From assembly GCF_037975245.1 (NCBI RefSeq), contig NC_092576.1:30296611-30360610 (forward strand): 64,000 nucleotides of DNA, written 5' to 3'. The notes beneath the pieces are model-generated. The model did no database searches. It saw nothing but the letters and a program-made list of their open reading frames with translations, and had not been told where the DNA came from. The DNA comes from Apostichopus japonicus (taxonomy: Eukaryota > Echinodermata > Holothuroidea > Aspidochirotida > Stichopodidae). Positions 45,840 to 60,500 of this stretch are shown in pieces (position 1 is the first letter of the stretch; every line of letters starts with the position of its first letter). Made by a program: the position numbers and the translations under genes.

Positions 45840-47858
45840 CTCCCCCATATAATATGCCCCCATTCTTCCTCTTAACCTCCTCCCATTACATATGCCCCTT
45901 CATTCTCTTAATGTCCCCCCATATAATATGCCCCCCTTCTTCCTCTTAACCTCCCCCCATATTATATGCCCCCTTCTTCTTCCCTACCCCCATATAATAC
46001 ACCCCCTTCATTCTCATAACTCTCCCATATTATATGCCCCCCTTCTTCCTCTTCCCTCCCCCATATAATATGCCTCCCCATTCTTCCTCTTCACTACCCC
46101 CATATAATATGCCCCCTTCTTCCTCTTCCCTTCCCCAATATAATATGCCTCCCCATTCTTCCTCTTCACTACCCCCATATAATATGCCCCCTTCTTCCTC
46201 TTCCCTCCCCCATATAATATGCCTCCCCATTCTTCCTCTTCACTACCCCCATATAATATGCCCCCTTCTTCCTCTTCCCTTCCCCAATATAATATGCCTC
46301 CCCATTCTTCCTCTTCACTACCCCCATATAATATGCCCCCTTCTTCCTCTTCCCTCCCCCATATAATATGCCTCCCCATTCTTCCTCTTCACTACCCCCA
46401 TATAATATGCCCCCTTCTTCCTCTTCCCTTCCCCAATATAATATGCCTCCCCATTCTTCCTCTTCACTACCCCCATATAATATGCCCCCTTCTTCCTCTT
46501 CCCTTCCCCAATATAATATGCCTCCCCATTCTTCCTCTTCACTACCCCCATATAATATGCCCCCTTCTTCCTCTTCCCTTCCCCAATATAATATGCCTCC
46601 CCATTCTTCCTCTTCACTACCCCCATATAATATGCCCCCTTCTTCCTCTTCCCTCCCCCATATAATATGCCTCCCCATTCTTCCTCTTCACTACCCCCAT
46701 ATAATATGCCCCCTTCTTCCTCTTCCCTTCCCCAATATAATATGCCTCCCCATTCTTCCTCTTCACTACCCCCATATAATATGCCCCCTTCTTCCTCTTC
46801 CCTTCCCCAATATAATATGCCTCCCCATTCTTCCTCTTCACTACCCCCATATAATATGCCCCCTTCTTCCTCTTCCCTCCCCCATATAATATGCCTCCCC
46901 ATTCTTCCTCTTCACTACCCCCATATAATATGCCCCCTTCTTCCTCTTCCCTTCCCCAATATAATATGCCTCCCCATTCTTCCTCTTCACTACCCCCATA
47001 TAATATTCCCCCTTTCTTCCTCTTCCCTTCCCCAATATAATATGCCTCCCCATTCTTCCTCTTCACTACCCCCATATAATATGCCCCCTTCTTCCTCTTC
47101 CCTTCCCCAATATAATATGCCTCCCCATTCTTCCTCTTCACTACCCCCATATAATATGCCCCCTTCTTCCTCTTCCCTCCCCCATATAATATGCCTCCCC
47201 ATTCTTCCTCTTCACTACCCCCATATAATATGCCCCCTTCTTCCTCTTCCCTTCCCCAATATAATATGCCTCCCCATTCTTCCTCTTCACTACCCCCATA
47301 TAATATGCCCCCTTCTTCCTCTTCCCTCCCCCATATAATATGCCTCCCCATTCTTCCTCTTCACTACCCCCATATAATATGCCCCCTTCTTCCTCTTCCC
47401 TTCCCCAATATAATATGCCTCCCCATTCTTCCTCTTCACTACCCCCATATAATATGCCCCCTTCTTCCTCTTCCCTTCCCCAATATAATATGCCTCCCCA
47501 TTCTTCCTCTTCACTACCCCCATATAATATGCCCCCTTCTTCCTCTTCCCTCCCCCATATAATATGCCTCCCCATTCTTCCTCTTCACTACCCCCATATA
47601 ATATGCCCCCTTCTTCCTCTTCCCTTCCCCAATATAATATGCCTCCCCATTCTTCCTCTTCACTACCCCCATATAATATGCCCCCTTCTTCCTCTTCCCT
47701 CCCCCATATAATATGCCTCCCCATTCTTCCTCTTCACTACCCCCATATAATATGCCCCCTTCTTCCTCTTCCCTTCCCCAATATAATATGCCTCCCCATT
47801 CTTCCTCTTCACTACCCCCATATAATATGCCCCCTTCTTCCTCTTCCCTTCCCCATCA
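45840..47858. repeat. Pyrimidine-rich 74/75-bp tandem array
   Basis: Units alternate ccccatataatatgccccct, tcttcctcttcccttcccca and atataatatgcctccccatt, cttcctcttcactac; about 25 copies with 74- and 75-bp variants, diverged at the left edge. The plus strand is almost pure C/T apart from the atataat words. Long frames on both strands (up to 244 codons) result from the period and are not genes. Confidence 0.95.
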
Positions 47859-48280
47859 CGTACAGGATATCTATTGAGTTGCATATTTTGTGGCAAAATT
47901 AAACAATTGGAAATATGTGCGATTCATGATCGAGTGCTTTACAAAGAACGTTTCATGCATTGTTATTTAATTTTCAATTGTCAACGTGGGAAGCATTTTG
48001 CAGGAACCTTTAGAAAGCCAGTTGTAGTACGAGTGACCCCGTAGGACATGTATCTTGTTCATTGTTCAGCAAATATTGAGTCATGATAGGCAAATCAAAT
48101 TACAAAAACTTGTAGCTCTGCTAAAACTTCCATGTATACATGACTATATATACTGTACATACCTGAACATTCTAAATGTATCAGGTTGTGAGGATGATAC
48201 AGGACGACATGTAACAGACTATAAAGTGAACAACTGTATGTCAATGAAGAACACATAAGTCACATTAAGTGATATCATAA
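47859..48280. other. MASTL intron, no feature identified
   Basis: Unique-looking AT-rich sequence between two tandem arrays, with no exon or element seen. Confidence 0.5.
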
Positions 48281-48725
48281 ACCACCTACTGTGACATCAT
48301 AAACCACCTACTGGGACATAAACCACCTACTGGGACATCATAAACCACCTACTGTGACATCATAAACCACCTACTGTGACATCATAAACCACCTACTGGG
48401 AAATAAACCACCTACTGGGACATCATGAACCACCTACTGGGACATAAACCACCTACTGGGACATCATAAACCACCTACTGTGACATCATCAACCACCTGC
48501 TGTGTCATCATAAACCACCTACTGTGACATCGTAAACCACCTACTGTGACATCATCAACCACCTACTGTGACATCATAAACCACCTACTGTGTCATCACA
48601 AACCACCTACTGGGACATCATAAACCACCTACTGTGACATCATAAACCATCTACTGTGACATCATAAACCACCTACTGTGACATCATAAACCATCTACTG
48701 TGACATCATAAACCACCTGCTGTGA
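48281..48725. repeat. ~22-bp tandem array
   Basis: About 20 units of cataaaccacctactgtgaca with length variants such as gggacataaaccacctact. Confidence 0.9.
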
Positions 48726-50000
48726 TTGATGATTTGTACATATATTCCATGGATGCTATTTTAAACCTTTAATAACTCTTTTAACTGTTTTGCATTCCTA
48801 TTTATAAATATGTACTTTCATGTATTTATACTGGATTTTAAATAACCTTGAAACTCCCTTGTCGATATTGTACTCAAGGTAAAATTTAGCCTGCCAAACT
48901 AGTCATTTCAGATATAAATGTAGATATATTTTACACATTTCTCTAAAAAACCAAATTGACATTTTTCTGAGCTACCCAGAATATACACATCCCTGACAAA
49001 AACTCCCAAGGACTGATGTGATATTTAGTATCTTGATATATCTATCACATTAAGTTCAAGAAGCCTGTTGTTGAGGTCAATGGTCATTTCAGGACAGCCT
49101 GTGTCATTGTGAAAGAATAGTTTGTCACATCGCACTGCTTTTCACTGTATTACTAATATCAAGTACTGTATGTTGTACACCATCACTATACATTACGTCA
49201 GATTCATGAAGAAAATAGGTGAATGTTACATCATCAAAACCACTATGCATTTTGGATTCTGGTTCTGCTACCCAGAATATACACATCCCTGAAAAAAAAA
49301 AACCCATCGTCCTCCTCGTCCGTGTTGATTTTGCATGAGACATACGACCTTGTGTTATGACTTTGTACTTAGTGAATGTACTTTAGTAGTAACAGTAATG
49401 ATAGATTACTATGGCGATAACTGTTGCCTAATAAGGTTGCTGACCTCCCCAATTACCGCAATGATTGTGACATCCAAACCAACGAACACACAAAGGCCTC
49501 TTTCCTGTTTCGAGTTAAGATAGAAAGTCTGGGTAGTGTTTCTGGGAAGTTTTTCATTGATCAAAATTAATCATTGAAATGGCTATCAGGAGTCAACCAC
49601 AAAGCCTGGGCATGAGTTGAAAGTCTGCTGACCTTTGGGTTGTTTCGTAATCAACTAAGCTGTCAAATACGTTGCAGAGAACCAAGACCGGAAAGGAAGG
49701 ATTGCTTAAGAAAGAATAGATTTTGTAGTTGTAACCAAATGACTTTGGGGAGGGAGGGGGGGTTGGGGAGGGTGGAGGGAGGTGGGTAGAAGATGAGTTG
49801 GTGGCGTATGAAGCTATCAAAATGGGATAAGGCGAGAAACCAGGATTGGCAAAATTTATAGATCGATACTGAATAAACAAAATACATTATTAAAGAACAA
49901 GCCACCAAACTTTCTGCGTTGGATTGAACGGTTTAACAAATTCAGTGGTTAGGTGCAGGTCTGATGGTTGGAAGTGACATCTCTGATTATATGCAAATGT
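48726..50000. other. MASTL intron with one 26-bp direct repeat
   Basis: No exon seen. The sequence gctacccagaatatacacat plus ccctga occurs at about 48971-48996 and 49267-49292, 296 bp apart, the second copy followed by poly-A. This could mark the ends or a duplication of a small retroposed segment. A poly-G/purine tract lies at 49746-49790. Confidence 0.45.
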
Positions 50001-50004
50001 CTGA

Positions 50005-50440
50005 TGGTCAAAGTGTCCCTCGGTTTGAAGAGTATTGAATTATAAAATGGTATGGTCAGAGTGTCCCGACTTTACATGTGGGTTGTTGTTGAAGGAAATC
50101 GAATTATAACTTGTTATGGTCATATAGTGTCCCTCAGTTTGCTTGGTATCGAATTATAACTGGCTTGGTCGTAGTGTCCCTTCTATTTTCAATGAAAGGT
50201 ATTGAATTATAAAATGGTATGGTCAGAGTGTCCCGACTTTTGTTGTTGTTGAAGGAAATCAAATTATAACTTGTTATGGTCATATAGTGTCCCTCAGTTT
50301 GATTGGTATCGAATTATAACCAGCTTGGTCGTAGTGTCCCTTCTCTTTTCATTAAAGGGTATGGAATTATGAATAGTGTCCCTCAGTTTGATTGGTATTA
50401 AATTATAACTGGCTTGTCAGAGTGTCCCTCAGTATCCATA
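50005..50440. repeat. Diverged tandem array, ~177-bp period
   Basis: Composed of sub-units gaattataacttgttatggtc, atatagtgtccctcagtttg and attggtatc. A block with aaaatggtatggtcagagtgtcccgactt recurs near 50045 and 50215, giving the longer period. Confidence 0.75.
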
Positions 50441-50740
50441 TATGTGTGTGCACAGTTAATAATACTAGGAGAATATAAAACCCCCTCTTGAAAGTAAAAA
50501 TCCACTTTAAATATCACGCTCATTGTGTGACAAGATTTGTAGCCACTTACGTGACTTTAACGGCCATGAAACATAAAGAGTGTTTGGCTTTGCCTGAAAT
50601 TCCCTGAATATGGGTCATGTGAGTGTGAGTATTAATCCTAGCCATTAAACTAGTTACGATTGTAATACAATGTGTTGCAAACCATGACAGTTCACTGACT
50701 TAGAGTAGACCTAACTATTTCAACACAAGGTATAATTTGT

Positions 50741-52210
50741 AGTATAGTGCCAATATCCGATATTCCAATCCCGATATCAGCCAGATGGCGATACTGATAC
50801 AGTATCTTTAAACAGCCATAATGAAGGTGGAATTACACTTAAAGTCATGCATTAATAAAATACCTTATCAAAATTATAATCGGCTGTCGTAAGTTATTAC
50901 TCACAAACAGTAACCACTTGTATAACTCTCATTTTCGGAATCCTGTTAGTTGATTACAAAAAAGCAAAACAATTGTGCATATTTTATAACACTAGTACTA
51001 ACCTCTAACCTCTTTTTATATGAACAGTCACATTCCCCACCAAGTTGATATGCACTAAACTGTGTGCTAGTATTTTCTTGTTGGAAAAACACAAGCCTAT
51101 CCGTCCTGGCTTCTTCTGTTACTATTTCTGATTCCTTACTCTGTTTGACCAACTACGTCAAACACTTAGGCTGCAATTGGAGCCACAAAGTTCTTGGCCA
51201 AAAAATTAAAAGATGACACATATATTTCATGTAGAAGAGACAAGCATATCTTGGCTTAGAACTTTTACTGCCACTTGTGTTTGAAAGAACCCCCAATTTT
51301 TTTTTTTTTTTAATTTTCGTAAAAAAAAATATATATCCTACCATTAGCCGGCTATACTAACAACTATGCCTATCCAAAATTAGCAAGTGCTTCATGTTGG
51401 AAAAAGTTGCAAACTAACCGGCAATAATTTGTGATATGCAAACGTGATTCTCAACATATAATCTTTTCATCAGTCATTGATGATACAGTATAACAAACTG
51501 CATCCATGATCCTCTTTGCAGCTATTTCAAAGATACACAGTGTTTCGAATGATTCAGTATGGGGTTTCCAAGGGGTATACTTAACTATACTTAACTATAT
51601 TTAACACGGGGTATTACTTTTATGCTCAGAAGCACTGTGCAAGTTAGTGTCACAGGCTACTACTGTAGTTATATAGAGTAATAGTACATAGTGATATCTT
51701 ACATTGTGTTTTACCACGGTTCATTGTTCGTAGATCTCATTGTTCACAATTTGATTGTGCAAAAAGTTTCTTGGATTCTTGCCTAGAATGTCTCCAAGGG
51801 CTAAACAGGTGCCACCGAGTATGTTCAGTATAATTATGTTGTGTTCACTTGCATATAATACAGCGGTCAGACTGGTGAAATTTACTTTAACGCGCGACAA
51901 AGACTGTAACGTTAAGTAATATCTTTAAATACTTTTCAGAACTTGCATCTTGTTGCTTTATTTGACCAGCTGATCGGCATATCGACCACTGGTTATTAAT
52001 CTAAATTGAAACTGAGGCTAAGGAAATGGGTTGTTTTAAATTAATCATTGCAAGTAACAAGAAGTGGCATTGCTGTGAAAAACAATGTTCAATATATGGG
52101 TTTGCCGTTATCGGCAATGAGGCTAAATTTGACCGATACCGATATGCCACCGATATTGCAAATATCGGCCGATACCAACTTCGCGAACGATTATCGGCGC
52201 AACACTAATA
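50741..52210. mobile_element. Possible non-autonomous DNA element with gatatcgg-rich ends
   Basis: The left end tagtgccaatatccgatatt (about 50745) and the right end ttatcggcgcaacacta (about 52191-52207) are weakly inverted, and both subterminal regions are rich in ccgatatcgg words. Many animal MITEs start tagtgttgca and have such interiors. The TIR is imperfect and no target duplication is certain, so the call is tentative. No transposase is present. Confidence 0.3.
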
Positions 52211-54650
52211 ATCTGTGACAGTTTTGGTTCCTCTGTTACTCTGATCATAAAGTTCTGTTTGTTTCCGTGGCTGCAAGGAACCTAGTCAGACCGAGCAAAT
52301 TTAGTTTCAGTGTACAGTACATGCAGAAGTATCAATTATATCCTACAGTCTGAATTGTGAAACCTGTCAGCCTGCAAGGGTCAATGTACGCGAGTTGTGT
52401 TAGGTAGACATGCACGTTGACAATATTACACAACTGTACAGTCCGTATGTTATGGAGTTTGCTGGTTTGTTAAATTCCTAAACTAAACTAATATTGATAT
52501 TATAATGTGTAAGTAATCTAGACAATGGTAAACGGGTGATGTAATATGAAGACAATTGAAAAAACTCAGGCATGAGACTCTGACCTATGGACTCTTGACT
52601 TACTCTGGGTGGAAGAAAGTTAGTCATGCACCCTCCCATTCCCCTCCCCCTCCCTCTCCCCTGTAAAGAAGTATTCATGGACCTTGTAAGATGGAATAGT
52701 TTGTCAATGAAGTCATGATTGGAAATATTCAAACATTGGATCATGTTGTACAGTATCCTTTACAGTATATGATCTTATACTGACATTGTTAAAGCTGTTG
52801 GTGCCACATCTACAGGAATATTTCTCTCCGCCTCCCCCTCCCCCCAGTGCATGTTCCCTTTCCCTCCACACTGTCTCCTCCACCCTTCTCCCTTGCCCTC
52901 TTCCTCTCGACCCTCATCCATTCCCATTTACCTCTCCCTTCGCTGTCCACCTTTACCTTCCCTTCCCCCACCCCCACCTCCACCTTATTCTCACCCAGGG
53001 CATTCAAAATCTTAATTCCTGCTACCACCAGTCAATCTTACAATGGTCTTGACCAATCCTCCTCCAGGGTTCAATGGAGGTGAGAAATGATGGCTTCATT
53101 ACTTATAACAGCTCATTGCATTCAGTATCTTTCATCTTAAGCCCTGTTTACATATAGTCCCCGAGCATGTCGATGCCCCCAGCCCCCCCGACCTGCTCGG
53201 GGTCCGATATGTAGTGTAAATGCAGATCAGATCCCGCAATAGACTGGGATAGAGGAAGGATCAGCTCGAAACATCCCCTCCCCCCCCCTGCCCTCCTCTC
53301 ACTAATATTTAAAAAAAGTTTAAATCATTCAAACATTGCATCCAATACTTGGCCACCTCCAAAGCATCAATTTATGATATAAAAATGTAGGTAGGAACTA
53401 ACCAGAATAGTAGCGGTCAATGACCATTTATCTTTCAAACATGTTCTTCAAAGTAGGCTTGTGCAATATTCCAGTGCCATACAGTGTAATAAGACTAGTG
53501 TGTACAGTGTTCACAATGGCTCATACTTGAGAACTCTGTGAATGTGTACATAGACAGTTCCCGACAGTTTGTTGCTAAGGTTACATCCACTGCATTGTTC
53601 CTTTCATTTTTAGTCTGTCGTACATTAACTCAGGGGCATTCTACTTCTGTACTTCTGGACGGTATTAACCTTCTGAATAGAAACCGAGACTGTAGACTAT
53701 TTCAGACATTGTCTGTTGTAGTCATGTCAAGGATTGACCTGAAAATCTGATATTTTGGTTTTGGTCAGAGCTACAGGTCATTCCTCTTTAGGGAATCTTT
53801 TTTTCTTTCCCACATCTCTGGAGGGATTCTTTTGAACAGAACATGAAAACTTTTGAAGTTTTGAAATGTTGTCCTTGTAGACTGAGGGCAATAAACTGTG
53901 GATATAATTGAGTGAATAGTGAAACAGGATAATGGTGACACATATAAACACACAAACTACATAAACACACACATACATCCATATAGTTGTCATTATCTCT
54001 GTGATGTGAAATGACTCATTCTCGACTGTGCTTCAGCACATTTTAGCTCTTGACTAAACATTATTTTAGAAGTAATTTTGCAATTTCATGGATTTACATT
54101 AAAGGCTCAGTTCATATGAAATATGGGCCAATAATCACTGACAAGCTCATCGTACATCAGCTCTCTGGATTATATGTCATCGGCATTAATTGAAGACTTT
54201 TATAGCATGTCTCGGAGTTCTCCTGTTTCATACAGTTGGCAGAAATAAGTTCAAATTGCCAAATTAGGAGTCACCAATCACAATGTAGTATGGGTCACCC
54301 TTTAACCTACAGACCTACATTGACACATAGCTAGATGTCTTGTGGTTAGACTGGGCTGATGCTGTGTGGGAAATAACAATGTGAAGACCAACAGGAATAT
54401 AATTAGCACAGTTACTAAGGGTGTCAATTGTCCTGACACTGCACAAGGTAGAAGTCATATTAAACTGTTTAAACACATAAAACGAACAGGGTTACTGTGT
54501 AAACATATCTATATATTCCTTCATGAAATGACAGATCCATGTACTTTTCCAACCACTCTCCAACTCCCCCCCCCCCATTACCAATCCTGATTCATCCAAT
54601 TATTGCAGTCTCAAGAAAGCTGGTGGTACTGAAACTTGATACACCCATCC
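52211..54650. other. MASTL intron, low-complexity pyrimidine tract, no gene
   Basis: 52820-53000 is strongly C/T-rich and gives spurious frames on both strands. Near 53140-53240 the sequence ctgtttacatatagtccccgagc has a partly inverted partner (ctcggggtccgatatgtagtgtaaa), which may be a small MITE. No exon is supported. Confidence 0.45.
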
Positions 54651-54654
54651 ACCC

Positions 54655-55873
54655 CCTCCCCCACTATATGGGTAAGGTTGTATACATGTATACAGCCTGT
54701 AAGACATGGGTTTGTACCCTTTCCCACCACTATATGGGTAAGGTTGTATACATCTATACAGCCTGTAAGACATAGGTGTGTACTTCCCCCCCCCACCACT
54801 ATATGGGTAAGGTTGTATCAATCTATACAGCCTGTAAGACATGGGTTTGTACCCCTCCCCCACTATGTGGGTAAGGTTGTATTAATCTATATAGCCTGTA
54901 AGAATTGGGTGTGTACACCCACCACTATATGGGTAAGGTTGTATACATCTATACAGCCTGTAAGACATGGGTTTGTACCCTTTCCCACCACTATATGGGG
55001 AAGGTTGTATACATCTATACAGCCTGTAAGACATGGGTTTGTACCCTTTCCCACCACTATATGGGTAAGGTTGTATACATCTATACAGCCTGTAAGACAT
55101 AGGTGTGTACTTCCCCCCCCCCCCCCCACCACTATATGGGTAAGGTTGTATACATGTATACAGCCTGTAAGACATGGGTTTGTACCCTTTCCCACCACTA
55201 TATGGGGAAGGTTGTATACATCTATACAGCCTGTAAGACATAGGTGTGTACTTCCCCCCCCCACCACTATATGGGTAAGGTTGTATACATGTATACAGCC
55301 TGTAAGACATGGGTTTGTACCCTTTCCCACCACTATATGGGGAAGGTTGTATACATCTATACAGCCTTTAAGACATAGGTGTGTACCTCCCCCCCTTCCC
55401 CCACTATATGGGTAAGGTTGTATAAATCTTTACAGCCTGTAAGACATGGGTGTGTACTTCCCCCCCCCCCCCCACCACTATATGGGTAAGGTTGTATACA
55501 TGTATACAGCCTGTAAGACATGGGTTTGTACCCTTTCCCACCACTATATGGGGAAGGTTGTATACATCTATACAGCCTTTAAGACATAGGTGTGTACCTC
55601 CCCCCCTTCCCCCACTATATGGGTAAGGTTGTATACATCTATACAGCCTGTAAGACATAGGTGTGTACTTCCCCCCCCCCCCACCACTATATGGGTAAGG
55701 TTGTATACATGTATACAGCCTGTAAGACATGGGTTTGTACCCTTTCCCACCACTATATGGGGAAGGTTGTATACATCTATACAGCCTTTAAGACATAGGT
55801 GTGTACCTCCCCCCCTTCCCCCACTATATGGGTAAGGTTGTATAAATCTTTACAGCCCGTAAGACATGGGTGT
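54655..55873. repeat. Tandem array of ~65-75-bp units
   Basis: About 17 units of ccactatatgggtaaggttg, tatacatctatacagcctgt and aagacatgggtttgtaccct, with variable poly-C runs; a block of about three units repeats as a higher-order unit. It ends about 40 bp before the next MASTL exon. Confidence 0.93.
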
Positions 55874-55886
55874 TTCAGCAATTTGA

Positions 55887-56039
<153 letters not shown>

Positions 56040-56522
56040 TAACTATGTTAGCTCTTACAATAAGTTATATATCAGAAAGCATGTCAGCAGTGTGGGGGTA
56101 AGAATAGGGGGCAAGGATAGGGGGAAGGTGGAGCCCCTCACTCCAGGGGCTGGGTGGGATGCCAAGAAAAAGTTTTACAATGTACCCTAGACAATTACAG
56201 CTCCACTGACGATTGGTCTCCACCCCATCCCCAATCCCCACCCCTCCCCACCCCTCCCCGCCCCTCCCCACCCCCATCTGAAACCTGTCATGGTCTGATG
56301 ATGTCCAAATTCATCTGATACAAGCTGTATTTAGTAATAAATAGAATTTCATTGTTCATTTTGGAACCATAGCTTTTTAAATTCTTTTATTAATCAATTG
56401 GTGCGTCAAAGGGACAGTCCCTGCTTAAAGTATAAAGATGCAGTTAGGTGCCTGCTTTGGGAGTATATTAGTGTTATGTATATGATGAGTAAACAACTGG
56501 TGAATTATGCTTCATTCTGTAG

Positions 56523-56624
56523 ATATACCTTGGCCAGAGAAAGAAGAAGAATTAGAAACATCAGCTCAGGAACTGATAGATGTCTTACTTACCTCCGATC
56601 CTTGTAGGAGACCTGGTGCTAAAG
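56523..56624 (+). CDS. MASTL: MASTL exon: C-lobe helices G-H
   Basis: Acceptor cattctgtag, donor aaag|gtaagc. It encodes DIPWPEKEEELETSAQELID and VLLTSDPCRRPGAK, with the conserved Arg of the D-x-x-x-RPG-x-K motif. Phase 1 to 1; the next exon should start with Gly-Leu/Met-Lys-Glu. Confidence 0.95.
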
Positions 56625-57585
56625 GTAAGCGCAAACTAAAATAGTCTTTATGGGGGGTGGGGGGGGGAGGGTTGCTGAGGGGGAAGAGAATAAACTTGAT
56701 AGATGTCTTGGTCATGGGTCATGGGTTCAGGGAAGAGAGGACAGGGCATTGTGGGTAACAGTTCCAGATAGTTGGTTGGGGTTGGGAGAGAGGGGGAGAG
56801 AATGAAATTGGAACTGATATAGGCCTCCTTACTTACCTAGAGCTGATCATTGTACCAAAGGTAATTCAGTGACGAGGGGACACATACAGTAGGAGATAAC
56901 ATACATTTACATTTGTAAAACCACTTTTCCAGAGGGGATGGAAGACCTACTCTTAAGCAATATCAAGAATGGTTTGCAGCTGTTTCTGCTGTTGATATTT
57001 TATTTTCCATATTGATAACTTGCCTATAGCATGGGAATCATAAATGTATTCTCAAAATCTTTGAAATCCAGTCACTCTTGGAATGTGTCCCCAGGGATAG
57101 GGTGGGTGGGGAGGGGTGGGGGAAGGGTGTATGCAGCAAATAATGTGTGCAAAGGTCCGATGAGTTAAGTGTAATGTGTGTGCACATGTGCACACATAGA
57201 TTGGAATTATTATCTAAGTATCGCATCGCAAACTGCTATGTTTAATAGTCACATTGCTGGATGTACAGCAGGTATGTTTACTTTGAGACAGGAACCATCT
57301 GAAATATTTTTTAAAGGAATAAATTCAGGGTCTTGAAAACTGCTGCAGAACAAAAGTTGACTACTGAAATATTTCTTACTTATTAAACATTAAAGGAATT
57401 GATTCTTTGTACTTTTTCATTCTCACATTTTTGCGGTTGCAAACTGCACCCACCAAAATAAAGGATTAAATTCTCAAATATGTGATACAAGAATAACAAA
57501 GATGTTTTAATGTAGGTGCTAAAAGGGGAAGTAGAACAGGATTTACGTGTAATTAACGTGTAAGCAGCTATTTGCCTTCAATATA
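56625..57585. other. MASTL intron, no feature identified
   Basis: Contains G-rich tracts (about 56652-56690, 57092-57130) and no exon. The words ttgatagatgtctt and ggacagggcattgtgggta loosely echo the preceding exon and other intron sequences but form no frame. Confidence 0.45.
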
Positions 57586-57587
57586 AA

Positions 57588-60500
57588 AACACACTGTTGA
57601 ATTCATTAATTACATGTAGCATTATACACACTGTTGAATTCATTAATTATATGTAGCATTATACACACTGTTGAATTCATTGATTACATGTAGCATTATA
57701 CACACTGTTGAATTCATTAATTACATGTAGCATTATACACAAGTACTGTTGAATTCATTAATTACATGTAGCATTATACACACTGTTGAATTCATTGATT
57801 ACATGTAGCATTATACACACTGTTGAATTCATTAATTACATGTAGAATTATACACAAGTACTGTTGAATTCATTGATTACATGTAGCATTATACACACTG
57901 TTGAATTCATTGATTACATGTAGCATTATACACACTGTTGAATTCATTAATTACATGTAGCATTATACACACTGTTGAATTCATTAATTACATGTAGAAA
58001 TATACACAAGTACTGTTGAATTCATTGATTACATGTAGCATTATACACACTGTTGAATTCATTAATTACATGTAGCATTATACACACTGTTGAATTCATT
58101 AACAGTAGCATTATACACACTGTTGAATTCATTGATTACATGTAGCAATATACACACTATTGAATTCATTGATTACATGTAGCATTGTACACACTGTTGA
58201 ATTCATTAATTATATGTAGCTTTATACACACTGTTGAATTCATTAATTACAACATGTAGCATTATACACACTGTTGAATTCATTAATTACATGTAGCATT
58301 ATACACACTGTTGAGTTCATTAATTACATGTAGCATTATACACAAGTACTGTTGAATTCATTGATTACATGTAGCATTATACACACTGTTGAATTCATTA
58401 ATTACATGTAGCATTATACACACTGTTGAATTCATTAATAGTAGCATTATACACACTGTTGAATTCATTGATTACATGTAGCATTATACACACTGTTGAA
58501 TTCATTAATTACATGTAGCATTATACACACTGTTGAATTCATTAATTACATGTAGAATTATACACAAGTACTGTTGAATTCATTGATTACATGTAGCATT
58601 ATACACACTGTTGAATTCATTAATTACATGTAGCATTATACACACTGTTGAATTCATTAATAGTAGCATTATACACACTGTTGAATTCATTGATTACATG
58701 TAGCAATATACACACTATTGAATTCATTGATTACATGTAGCATTGTACACACTGTTGAATTCATTAATTATATGTAGCTTTATACACACTGTTGAATTCA
58801 TTAATTACAACATGTAGCATTATACACACTGTTGAATTCATTAATTACATGTAGCATTATACACACTGTTGAGTTCATTAATTACATGTAGCATTATACA
58901 CAAGTACTGTTGAATTCATTGATTACATGTAGCATTATACACACTGTTGAATTCATTAATTACATGTAGCATTATACACACTGTTGAATTCATTAATAGT
59001 AGCATTATACACACTGTTGAATTCATTGATTACATGTAGCAATATACACACTATTGAATTCATTGATTACATGTAGCATTGTACACACTGTTGAATTCAT
59101 TAATTATATGTAGCATTATACACACTGTTGAATTCATTAATTACATGTAGCATTATACACACTGTTGAATTCATTAATTACATGTAGCATTATACACACT
59201 GTTGAGTTCATTAATTACATGTAGCATTATACACAAGTACTGTTGAATTCATTGATTACATGTAGCATTATACACACTGTTGAATTCATTAATAGTAGCA
59301 TTATACACACTGTTGAATTCATTGATTACATGTAGCAATATACACACTATTGAATACATTGATTACATGTAGCATTGTGCACACTGTTGAATTCATTAAT
59401 TATATGTAGCTTTATACACACTGTTGAATTCATTAATTACAACATGTAGCATTATACACACTGTTGAATTCATTAATTACATGTAGCATTATACACACTG
59501 TTGAGTTCATTAATTACATGTAGCATTATACACAAGTACTGTTGAATTCATTGATTACATGTTGCATTATACACACTGTTGAATTCATGGATTACATGTA
59601 GCATTATACACACTGTTGAATTCATTAATTACATGTAGCATTATACACACTGTTGAATTCATTAATTACATGTAGAATTATACACAAGTACTGTTGAATT
59701 CATTGATTACATGTAGCATTATACACACTGTTGAATTCATTAATAGTACTAGCATTATACACACTGTTGAATTCATTGATTACATGTAGCAATATACACA
59801 CTGTTGAATTCATTGATTACATGTAGCATTGTACACACTGTTGAATTCATTAATTATATGTAGCTTTATACACACTGTTGAATTCATTAATTACAACATG
59901 TAGCATTATACACACTGTTGAATTCATTAATTACATGTAGCATTATACACACTGTTGAGTTCATTAATTACATGTAGCATTATACACAAGTACTGTTGAA
60001 TTCATTGATTACATGTAGCATTATACACACAGTTGAATTCATTGATTACATGTAGCATTATACACACTGTTGAATTCATTGATTACATGTAGCAATATAC
60101 ACACTGTTGAATTCATTAATTACATGTAGCATTATACACAAGTACTGTTGAATTCATTAATTACATGTAGCATTATACACAAGTACTGTTGAATTCATTA
60201 ATTACATGTAGCATTATACACACTGTTGAATTCATTGATTACATGTAGCATTATACACACTGTTGAATTCATTGATTACATGTAGCAATATACACACTGT
60301 TGAATTCATTGATTACATGTAGCATTATACACACTATTGAATTCATTAATTACATGTAGCATTATACACACTGTTGAATTCATTAATTACATGTAGCATT
60401 ATACACAATGTTGAATTCATTAATTACATATAGCATTATACACACTGTTGAATTCATTAATTACAACATGTAGCATTATACACTCTGTTGAATTCATTAA

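Noticed and set aside
46014-47902. Frames up to 244 codons on both strands (Ser/Pro-rich and Gly/Glu-rich)
   Set aside because: Products of the 74/75-bp pyrimidine-rich array; low-complexity and present in several frames at once.
52785-53083. Ser/Pro-rich frames on both strands
   Set aside because: Result of a C/T-rich low-complexity tract.
54600-55835. 259-codon frame and opposite-strand partners
   Set aside because: Translation of the 65-75-bp array; no domain, and broken by poly-C length changes.
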